Positions 11,547-23,500 of a stretch of 64,000 nucleotides of DNA are shown one piece after another. Made by a program: the position numbers and the translations under genes. The first letter of the stretch is position 1, and every line of letters begins with the position of its first letter. Below the pieces are notes generated by a model that saw nothing but the letters and a program-made list of their open reading frames with translations, had not been told where the DNA came from and searched no databases. Source of the DNA: Archivesica marissinica (Eukaryota > Mollusca > Bivalvia > Venerida > Vesicomyidae); contig CM026397.1 of NCBI GenBank assembly GCA_014843695.1, positions 40,448,651 to 40,512,650 on the forward strand, given 5' to 3'.

Positions 11547-11577
11547 ATGACCACAGTAAACAATCAAGGATCAATAG
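11547..11577 (+). CDS. ERCC6L2: ERCC6L2 exon 1 (candidate start exon)
   Basis: ATG at 11547 begins ten codons ([10 protein letters not shown]) plus one base before a GT donor at 11578. That phase-1 end joins exon 2 exactly (g + ta = Val, then Trp-Ser-Lys-Gly). An in-frame TGA at 11508 lies upstream, so this is the first in-frame ATG of the exon. A possible acceptor (tattatag) ends at 11494, which would make 11495-11546 5' UTR. That UTR holds an out-of-frame upstream ORF of eight codons starting at 11507. The exon is too short for homology evidence, so the call rests on phase, splice site and position. Confidence 0.55.
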
Positions 11578-14500
11578 GTATTATTTTGAAACTGTGTTCA
11601 TTGGAAATGTTATATAATTATTGTGTTTCAGTTTATTGTGTATACACATATACATGTATCGTCCGCCCCCGTGGTCGAGTGGTTATGGTCGCTGACTTGT
11701 ATACCACTGTAACCTATCATAACTGATTGTCACGGGTTCGAGCCCCGCTCATGCCGTGTCTCATTTATATGAAAAAGTTGGCAGTATCTTACGGAGGTTG
11801 GTGCACCCATATACTGGTTAACGGTTGGAGCCTGTCTAGGAAAGGTGTTGTTAGGTAATCTGCCCACCGGCGATATATCCCAAAATGGTGCTGATGCAGG
11901 CGTAACACCTGAACTAACAAACAAACATATACATGTAGTATTTCAGTTTATTGTGTGTACACTTATTCTGCTGCAATTTATTGAGTACATGTCTTTTTTT
12001 ATTCTAGTATGGAGTAAAGGAGATAAGTGTATGTCCCCTTATTCTGGTGACCTTGACCTATACAAAGGGGTCATACAGAAGATACGAAGGTCACCTGCAG
12101 GTCAGGTGCTTGCTCTCGTCAAGTTTGACGACTATGGAGAGGATGATAGCGAGGAGGTCAATATAAAAAATCTTCAAAAGGTCAAAGAAACGGTAAAAGG
12201 TAAGATGTGAAATACTTCCATATTATTTGTTATATTTCTTTATGAATGTCTCAAGTGTTTATGAATGTCTCAAGTGTTTATGAATATCTCAAGTGTTTAT
12301 GAATGTCTCAAGTGTTTATGAATGTTTCAAGTGTTTATGAATGTCTCGAGTGTTTATGAATGTCTTGAGTATTTATGAATGTCTCAAGTGTTTATGAATG
12401 TCTCAAGTGTTTATCAATGTCTCAAGTGTTTATGAATATCTCGGTTGTTTATGAATGTCTCAAGTGTTTATGAATGTCTCAAGTGTTTATGTCTCAAGTG
12501 TTTATGAATGTTTCAAGTGCTTATGAATGTTTCAAGTGTTTATGAATGTCTCGAGTGTTTATGAATGTCTCGAGTGTTTATGAATGTTTCAAGTGTTTAT
12601 GAATGTCTCAAGTGTTTATTAAACTCTCAAGTGTTTATGTCTCAAGTGTTTATGAATGTCTCAAGTGTTTATGAATGTTTCAAGTGCTTATGAATGTCTC
12701 AAGTGTTTATGAATGTGTCAAGTGTTTATGAATGACTCAAGTTTTTATGAATGTCTCAAGTGTTTATGAATGTCTCGAGTGTTTATGAATGTTTCAAGTG
12801 TTTATGAATGTTTCAAGTGTTATGAATGTCTCGAGTCTTATGAATGTCTCGAGTCTAAACTCTTCAGTGTTTAAGAATGGCTTGAGTGTTATAAATACAA
12901 TTTATCCTTTTTTATTGACTGAAACAAGCACCTGTGTGTTAAGTTAAGAACACATTTCAGGTATACTCACTGATTTATTACAATCACAAGATTATTTTCT
13001 TTAAGTTTATAAACTGTATGTGTTATTCCTCTGCTTTGTTGTAGCGGCTTCATTGAAGAGAAAAGCTGAAAACTCTCCAGCCCAGGGAGGGATGTTTAGT
13101 CCTTTACAAGGGAGTGAATTCAGTCAGAGGCTGAAGGTGAAATATGAAAGTGACTCGGAAGATGAGGAGCTCTCCACAAGGAGGGAGAAGCTTACTTCAG
13201 TGTTGTTTGGGAAAAAGACCTCTACATCTGGTTTCCAGACCTCAAGATCGGGTGGCAAGTCCAGGAAGACAGTTGTTGCGATTGGAGGGGAGCCAATTAA
13301 GGGTTAATACTATTTATATAATGTAGAATTGTATAATCATTGATAAGCCCACACCCAGGATCCCCACCCCCCAGGATTTTAAGTGTTGGTCAGCAGCATA
13401 GTAGCAGCAAGTACATATACATAAATACATGTGATCATTAACATACAAGTACATATACATAAATACATGTGATCATTAACATACAAGTACATATACATAA
13501 ATACATGTGATCATTAACATACAAGTACATATACATAAATACATGTGATCATTAACATACAAGTACATATACATAAATATATGTGATAATTAACATACAA
13601 GTACATATACATACATACATGTGATCATTAACATACAAGTATATATACATAAATATATGTGATCATTAACATACACGTACATATACATAAATACATGTGA
13701 TAATTAACATACAAGTACATATACATAAATATATGTGATCATTAACATACATAACTACATGTGATCATTAACATACAAGTACATATACATACATACATAC
13801 ATACATACATACATACATACATACATACATACATACATACATACATACATACATACATACATACATACATACATACATACATACATACATGTGATCATTA
13901 ACATACAAGTACATATACATAAATACATGTGATCATTAACATACAAGTACATATACATAAATACATGTGATCATTAACATACAAGTACATATACATAAAT
14001 ACATGTGATCATTAACATACAAGTACATATACATAAATACATGTGATCATTAAAAATAAAAGCACCTTTTTTTGGCTGTAAAATGCAATTATTTAGAAAA
14101 TTCCGATATGAAGCAATATGAAGTCATATTATAATTATTTCATTGTTTCAAAGATGAAGTAATCAATGGATCAAATTCTCGGACAATAACTTTTGGGTCA
14201 TAATGTAGGGCACTATGACACCTCTTTCTCAGGGCTGTCCGATTAGCGCAGTGGTTAGCGCGCTCGCTTCTCACCAATGCAACCCGGGTTCGATCCTCAG
14301 ACCGGGAAGTATGTGAGATGGTATGGTGGTAGCCAGATTGGACAGGTGGGTTTTCTCCGGGTACTCCAGTTTTCTCCCACACGAATGACCACATTTACGC
14401 TTTCATCCGCGCCAACGAAAGCGATTAATATAAGTTGTTAGAACTTGCTTCGCAAACGTTGTAAAATAAATAAAGTTTAAACTTTAGTATCTTGTTCACC

Positions 14501-17500
14501 ATTGCATTCAAGTGGCTATGTTTATATAAATTTAATTTAGCTCAGTTGCGAAACATTGAATTAATTGCTCTTGAGACCTTATCCTTGATTGAATCCATTG
14601 CCATGAGGGAGAGGGAGAGAAATGAGGCAATGTGGATTCAAGGAGTCACGACTTGCACGCTTTATTTCTTCATAACGTTTTCATGCATTAAGATAACATG
14701 CTCAATGTTGGACCATTTATAGAGTTATCCCTGCTCATTCATTAAGATAACATGCTCAATGTTGGACCATTTATAGAGTTATCCCTGCTCATTCATTAAG
14801 ATAACATGTTCAATGTTGGACCATTTATAGAGTTATCCCTGCTCATTCATTAAGATAACATGTTCAATGTTGGACCATTTATAGAGTTATCCCTGTTCAT
14901 TCATTAAGATAACATGCTCAACGTTGGACCATTTATAGAGTTATCCCTGCTCATTCATTAAGATAACATGTTCAATGTTGGACCATTTATAGAGTTATCC
15001 CTGTTCATTCATTAAGATAACATGTTCAATGTTGGACCATTTATAGAGTTATCCCTGTTCATTCATTAAGATAACATGCTCAACGTTGGACCATTTATAG
15101 AGTTATCTCTGCTCATTCATTAAGATAACATGTTCAATGTTGGACCATTTATAGAGTTATCCCTGCTCATTCATTAAGATAACATGCTCAACGTTGGACC
15201 ATTTATAGAGTTATCCCTGTTCATTCATTAAGATAACATGCTCAATGTTGGACCATTTATAGAGTTATCCCTGCTCATTCATTAAGATAACATGCGCAAT
15301 ATTGGATCAATTATCGAGTTATCCCTGTTCATTCTAATGATGTGCTTGTTTTGCAGATGAAATAGACACATTTATTACAAAATAAAACAGTACATGCATG
15401 TAAAACTGTTCGAAATAATTCGATGAAATAGTAATTGCAGTTATTTGCTTATAACGTGTGTATTAATTGAGACATCTTGTTCAAATTTGGACCTTTTATT
15501 CCCGGACTAACACAGTCGATGATTACATTTCTTCGCATGTTCACAGTCGTCGAATAGATATCTTAAATAATAATAAAACAGAAACTTCACATCTCTCATC
15601 TGATGAATTTTGTTCTAATTTGGGAACAGTCAGAAAATACACTATGTTAATTGAAAATGATGATTTAAGCGTCTTTGCCTGTTCTTACATTACACCAAGG
15701 AGTGGCTCAGTAGGATGACCTCTTGTTTGTTGTGTTCAACATTTGTGTAAAGTTGCTCTCAATGCCACAGTTGCCATTATTCACCTGTATGCCAATCAAT
15801 GTAACACCATGTTAATACTGGTATATACGCAATATAGGTAGCAGCAGAGCCAATACTAGACCAGGCAAAGGGAAATCTGCTGAACCAGAATCTCCCAGTC
15901 CTACCACCAGCAAGAGGAAAGGTCAGCTTGACATCAGTGGGGGTCAGGCTAGGGATGTCCAGAAGGAATTGTAAGTAGTACAGTCAAACCTGTGTTAAGC
16001 AGCCAGCCAAGGGAATCAAGGAAAGTGGCTGCTAAGCACAGGTGGCTGCTTAATTGATGTCAATTGTATAATAAAACAACAATGGGGATATTGAAACTGG
16101 CTGCTTAATGCCATTTAACCCTTTCCTTCATAGAGATTTAGGTTAATATACTATTATATCTCCATTCAAATGACAGCCATTTAACCCTTTCCTTCATAGA
16201 GATTTAGGTTAATATACTATTATATCTCCATTCAAATGACAGCCATTTAACCCTTTCCTTCATAGAGATTTAGGTTAATATACTATTATATCTCCATTCA
16301 AATGACAGCCATTTAACCCTTACCTTCATAGAGATTTAGGTTAATATACTATTATATCTCCATTCAAATGACAGCCATTTAACCCTTTCCTTCATAGAGA
16401 TTTAGGTTAATATACTATTATATCTCCATTAAAATGACAGTCATTTAACCCTTTCCTTCATAGAGATTTAGGTTAATATACTATTATATCTCCATTCAAA
16501 TGACAGCCATTTAACCCTTTCCTTCATAGAGATTTAGGTTAATATACTATTATATCTCCATTCAAATGACAGCCATTTAACCCTTTCCTTCATAGAGATT
16601 TAGGTTAATATACTATTATATCTCCATTCAAACGACAGCCATTTAACCCTTTCCTTCATAGAGATTTAGGTTAATATACTATTATATCTCCATACAAACG
16701 ACAGCAGTTTAGCTATCATGCAGTGGATAAGTAGTGGCCATATCTATCCCACCTCCATAGATATTACCCGGACTACATGAGATTTAGGTTAATATACTAT
16801 TATATCTCCATAGAAACGACAGCAATTTAGCTATCATGCAGTGGATAAGTAGTGGCCATATCTATCCCACCTCCATAGATATTACTGGGACTACATGAGA
16901 TTTAGGTTAATATACTATTATATCTCCATAGAAACGACAGCAATTTAGCTATCATGCAGTGGATAAGTAGTCGCCATATCTATCCCACCTTGATAGATAT
17001 TACTGGAACTACATGAGATTCTGGCCCTTATTATGAACATCAGTTTGGCTACTACATTGTCAATGTATGTCATATTGGTAATGGCGTCAAGAGGTGCTTC
17101 TATGAGGGAATGGATTAATAGAGGTGACCACTAACACAGGTTTGACTGTACATGAGAAATGACGGTAGAACTTCATTAAAGTTATCTGTGACCTGCCATA
17201 TCAAAATCAGTCGTAAGTCGGGATTATCGTAAGGCAGATAATTACATTATAAGTCAACAAAATGGTATTTTAACAATTTTCAGATTATTGTATAATGGCA
17301 TTTTATAATCATTTATCTTTATAATAAATGTGATAAAAGCACGTATTTGTGTAATTTAAGGCATTAAAATCACATTTTAATTAGCTTTGTGTTAATTGCC
17401 ATTGTTATTAATCGCAGTGAAACAAAAGTTCTAAGCCGGGAAGGCGGTGTTTTCCGATGGCCTTCAATGATATTGTCCCGCGATTTGGCCCCATGTATTT

Positions 17501-20500
17501 GGTACCGAAATAAACTAGAGATGACGTCTTTTCAGCTGATGTTATTTTTGAACTAAGATATTATATGCTTCCAACTAATCAACGGCTTTAAAGCAATCGA
17601 ATATTATCAAAAATATCTTCGGTTGCGACGTAAACGTGATTCCCACTCATCCATTGGCCGATAAACACCACGTGATCTGCAAGTGCGCACCTGTTCCTAT
17701 GTTCACAGACGATTGGATAGAAACAAAACGATTTTCGGTGTGATTTCATGACGATTATTCATTATATAGCTTAATATTTAGATTTATTTCGATGCAAATC
17801 AGTCATATATAGGTAAATGGTAAACCTAGACAAGTGTAGAACCTTTATCTGCTGATTTGTTGTGTGAAATTTTAACACACCGTTTATCTGTACCTGTGTT
17901 CCGTGTAGCCCGGTACTTCGGACGTACATGTACTTAATATAAATTCTAAAATAATACTTCACCTGAATCCAAAAGTTCATTCATTCTTTTATAGCTGTGA
18001 CTGAATTCAGCTTAAAAAATTATATTTCATAATATTACAAAAGAATTTTTTACTTTTCACTGTGAACCAGCTTTTCACCCCTTTTCTAATTCAGAGCTGC
18101 ACAATATACAAGGTTACTTTACTTCCCACAAAAAGCCATACATTATCCTCTAATCCTTTCCTAAAACAACACAACTGATAAGGGGAATTGTGCTAAAGTA
18201 AACATTTTAATTTATCAATGAAACACTGCTACTGTGTAATACGATCCAATTAACAGGATTATATAACAGCAGGTGTCCACTTATGCCCTAGGCACTGTCA
18301 GATCAGACTAATCAAAGGAGTCAATATACAGGGGCCATAAAACTAGAATATCTACAAAGACATGGAGATTGCTACATGTACTCTGAAAAGTCAGAATAAT
18401 CCCTTCAGGATATATTGGTTTAAGTAAATAAAATTAAAGTCAATAAAAAATATTTTTAAATTATTTTGTTTTATTAATTAGTATTATTGTATTTATACTA
18501 GAACAGCTGAACCACTATGGATACTACTAAGTTCAGCAAAGTGGCATTTTAAAGAATGGACATTTACCTTTAAGTTGATACCAAACATGACTAGTTGTGT
18601 CATGTGGAACATATTGGTTGCTATGGTGTTTTGATTTCACTGCGTCTCCAAATTTTGTTAAAATAAGTCAGCATTTCTGAAAATCTTTGACAGCCGTTTT
18701 CTTGGAATATTAATCGCGTGAAGTCCATTATTCAAATTGTCATAACTTTGGACTGAAACGAGCTACATGAATGATACTGATATCACTAGAAAGCTTATAC
18801 TTATACCTATATGATGGTATAGCTAACTCAATATTTATTTTTTTCGACTTAAGACTGATTTTGTCATGGTGGGTCACATATACCTGGTCTAAAAATGAAA
18901 TTGCGATGTACAGTCAAACCTGTGTTAGTGGTCACCTCTATTAAGCAGCTAACCTGTATTAAGCAACCTGTTTCCAGATTCCCAATCGGTTGTTTTATTA
19001 TATATTTGACCTCTATTTAGCAGCCACCTGTGCTAAGCAGCCACTTTGTCTGACTACCCTTGGCTGGCTACTTAAGACATGTTTGACTTGTATATCCAAT
19101 AATATCCAGATCATTCATAAAAATATTGACATTCATCAGAAATACCAGACTAGCATCGTGCACATGGTTTGTTTTCTGGAATTACGCTTGGTTAATAGTT
19201 CAATGATACAAAACTTATTTGTTGTTAATTCAGTGAATGACTTTCACATGTAACAATGTCACAGCGGGTGACGCAGTTAAAACTTGCACCGACAGCTCAT
19301 GTCATATTGTAGTTCTCCAGCTGTTATTGATGGTGCAAGACCAGGGATCAGTTTAGAGGGCGATGTGGGCGAAATTGTCGCCCTAGGGACCCTGACTTCG
19401 CCCTCTGGGGGCCCCACTTCTCCCTAAAAAAAAAAAAAAATTGGTTTTTACGATTTTCAAACAAAATTTTGTTATGTAAGATACACTGGCCCATTATAAA
19501 GCACTCCTTCTATTCAAATGTTGTATTTAATGGTTGTACTGTGCATTTTAACCCTATTTTGCAGAAGTATATTAAAGAACATCATTTATGAAAGCGATCA
19601 TGCGCTTTCTCACTTCTCCCAAAAATTCTGACCTAGAATGAATCCTGAAGACCCTGGGTGCCGAGCAATGTTTTAGGCATGGCTGGACACCCGAGTAGAA
19701 CCATGACTTCCACAAGCTGCATGAAAGAATTTGCCACGCCCAGTGGGATTAGGGACTACACATGTACACCGGTGATTTGATGTCAACGACTTTAACCACT
19801 CGGCCACAGAGGCGCCAAATTTATTCGTATACGGAATCAATAACTTTAGAATAATGTTGCAATACATTGTAGATAATTCCCGGAAACTGTTGTATATTTA
19901 AGGATAACAAGTAAAAGATTGTCGGATATATCGTCGATTGTGGATTCACATGTGGTGAAGAAGGCGTTACAGAGGCAAGCAGATGGTACCGGCTATTCTT
20001 CAGATGACGACGACACTTCGGGTCTGTATAAACACTGGTGCATTCCTAGATATAGTTATGAAGTCCTACATTTTTAGTTATTTGTAAACAAGCTTGATTG
20101 CTTTGACCCATTTCTCCACACAAGCACATCTAAGGACACGATTGCGCGATTTCTCACTTCTCCCAAAAATTCTGACCTAGAATGATACCCGTAATAAGGG
20201 TCTCACTCTGGGGGTTCTGTCCAAACCTCTGTCCTGAAGTCATGGCATATAACCTGTAATAAGGGTCTCACTCTGGGGGTTCTGTCCAAACCTCTGTCCT
20301 GAAGTCGTGGCATATAATTTCGACATGCCTCTTGTCTCTGCCTCCTGGCAATGGATTCCATCAGGAATGAGCTCAAATAAATTTGTATAAACTAAGCACC
20401 TATATCGCTTGCTGTATATTACTGCTTGCTGTATATTACCGCTTGCTGTATATTACCGCTATTCCCACAGGTATGGATTATTGAGTATTAGGAGGCTACA

Positions 20501-23500
20501 TATATGAAAAATTGGCCATCCTACCATAAACAAATTGCTACAAACGCTTTATTAACGTTTTTCTATAATATCAGGTGTGCTTAATAACATACTAAAAATC
20601 TACCACATATTAGTGACCGAACTATCTGGATTGTCAATTGGAATGTGTGTATTTAATTCCTTGTCGAGCTTAGTGACCGTTATACTCAAACTATCTGGAT
20701 TGTCAATTGGAATGTGTGTATTTAATTCCTTGTCGAGCTTAGTGACCGTTATACTCAAACTATCTGGATTGTCAATTGGAAAGTGTGTATTTAATTCCTT
20801 GTCGAGATTAGTGACCGTTATACTCAAACTATCTGGATTGTCAATCAGAAAGTGTTATTTAATTCCATGCTGAGATTAGTGACCGTTATACTCAAACTAT
20901 CTGGATTGTCAATCAGAAAGTGTTATTTAATTCCATGCTGAGATTAGTGACCGTTATACTCAAACTATCTGGATTGTCAATCAGAAAGTGTTATTTAATT
21001 CCATGCTGAGATTAGTGACCGTTATACTCAAACTATCTGGATTGTCAATCAGAAAGTGTTATTTAATTCCATGCTGAGATTAGTGACCGTTATACTCAAA
21101 CTATCTGGATTGTCAATCAGAAAGTGTTATTTAATTCCATGCTGAGATTAGTGACCGTTATACTCAAACTATCTGGATTGTCAATCAGAAAGTGTTATTT
21201 AATTCCATGCTGAGATTAGTGACCGTTATACTCAAACTATCTGGATTGTCAATCAGAAAGTGTTATTTAATTCCATGCTGAGATTAGTGACCGTTATACT
21301 CAAACTATCTGGATTGTCAATCAGAAAGTGTTATTTAATTCCATGCTGAGATTAGTGACCGTTATACTCAAACTATCTGGATTGTCAATCAGAAAGTGTT
21401 ATTTAATTCCATGCTGAGATTAGTGACCGTTATACTCAAACTATCTGGATTGTCAATCAGACAGTGTTATTTAATTCCATGCTGAGATTAGTGACCGTTA
21501 TACTCAAACTATCTGGATTGTCAATCAGAAAGTGTTATTTAATTCCATGCTGAGATTAGTGACCGTTATACTCAAACTATCTGGATTGTCAATCAGAAAG
21601 TGTTATTTAATTCCATGCTGAGATTAGTGACCGTTATACTCAAACTATCTGGATTGTCAATCAGAAAGTGTTATTTAATTCCATGCTGAGATTAGTGACC
21701 GTTATACTCAAACTATCTGGATTGTCAATCAGAAAGTGTTATTTAATTCCATGCTGAGATTAGTGACCGTTATACTCAAACTATCTGGATTGTCAATCAG
21801 ACAGTGTTATTTAATTCCATGCTGAGATTAGTGACCGTTATACTCAAACTATCTGGATTGTCAATCAGAAAGTGTTATTTAATTCCATGCTGAGATTAGT
21901 GACCGTTCTACTCAAACTATCTGGATTGTCAATCAGAAAGTGTTATTTAATTCCATGCTGAGATTAGTGACCGTTCTACTCAAACTATCTGGATTGTCAA
22001 TCAGAAAGTGTTATTTAATTCCATGCTGAGATTAGTGACCGTTCTACTCAAACTATCTGGATTGTCAATCAGAAAGTGTTATTTAATTCCATGCTGAGAT
22101 TAGTGACCGTTATACTCAAACTATCTGGATTGTCAATCAGAAAGTGTTATTTAATTCCATGCTGAGATTAGTGACCGTTATACTCAAACTATCTGGATTG
22201 TCAATCAGAAAGTGTTATTTAATTCCATGCTGAGATTAGTGACCGTTATACTCAAACTATCTGGATTGTCAATCAGAAAGTGTTATTTAATTCCATGCTG
22301 AGATTAGTGACCGTTATACTCAAACTATCTGGATTGTCAATCAGAAAGTGTTATTTAATTCCATGCTGAGATTAGTGACCGTTATACTCAAACTATCTGG
22401 ATTGTCAATCAGAAAGTGTTATTTAATTCCATGCTGAGATTAGTGACCGTTATACTCAAACTATCTGGATTGTCAATCAGAAAGTGTTATTTAATTCCAT
22501 GCTGAGATTAGTGACCGTTATACTCAAACTATCTGGATTGTCAATCAGAAAGTGTTATTTAATTCCATGCTGAGATTAGTGACCGTTATACTCAAACTAT
22601 CTGGATTGTCAATCAGAAAGTGTTATTTAATTCCATGCTGAGATTAGTGACCGTTATACTCAAACTATCTGGATTGTCAATCAGAAAGTGTTATTTAATT
22701 CCATGCTGAGATTAGTGACCGTTATACTCAAACTATCTGGATTGTCAATCAGAAAGTGTTATTTAATTCCATGCTGAGATTAGTGACCGTTATACTCAAA
22801 CTATTTGGATTGTCAATCAGAAAGTGTTATTTAATTCCATGCTGAGATTAGTGACCGTTATACTCAAACTATCTGGATTGTCAATCAGAAAGTGTTATTT
22901 AATTCCATGCTGAGATTAGTGACCGTTATACTCAAACTATCTGGATTGTCAATCAGAAAGTGTTATTTAATTCCATGCTGAGATTAGTGACCGTTATACT
23001 CAAACTATCTGGATTGTCAATCAGAAAGTGTTATTTAATTCCATGCTGAGATTAGTGACCGTTATACTCAAACTATCTGGATTGTCAATCAGAAAGTGTT
23101 ATTTAATTCCATGCTGAGATTAGTGACCGTTATACTCAAACTATCTGGATTGTCAATCAGAAAGTGTTATTTAATTCCATGCTGAGATTAGTGACCGTTA
23201 TACTCAAACTATCTGGATTGTCAATCAGAAAGTGTTATTTAATTCCATGCTGAGATTAGTGAATTAATGATTTGCATGTGATTAGTTTGTTTTATAGGTG
23301 TTACTAAAGTTTAAATAGTTTAATTTATTTTACAACGATTGTAAAGCAAGTTTTAACAACTTATATTAATCATTCTCGTTGGCGTGGATGAAAGTGTAAA
23401 TGTGGTCATTCGTGTGGGAGGAAACCGGAGTACCCGGAGGAAACCCACCTGTCCGATCTGGCGACCACCGTACCATCTCACATACTTCCCAGTCCGAGGA

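Larger units (their letters stand above)
15981..17148 (+). mobile_element. CAGT-type MITE carrying an inserted, expanded element; intron 4
   Basis: Left end TA then cagtcaaacctgtgttaagc (TA at 15979-15980); right end aacacaggtttgactg then TA (17149-17150). Both TA sites are intact. The normal size is about 170-190 bp; this copy is 1168 bp because a second TTAA-type element with tandem arrays lies inside. It begins 10 bp after exon 4. Confidence 0.85.

Noticed and set aside
15467..15718. Possible 83-codon ORF in intron 3
   Set aside because: No homology recognised, no repeat or splice support, and a length expected by chance.
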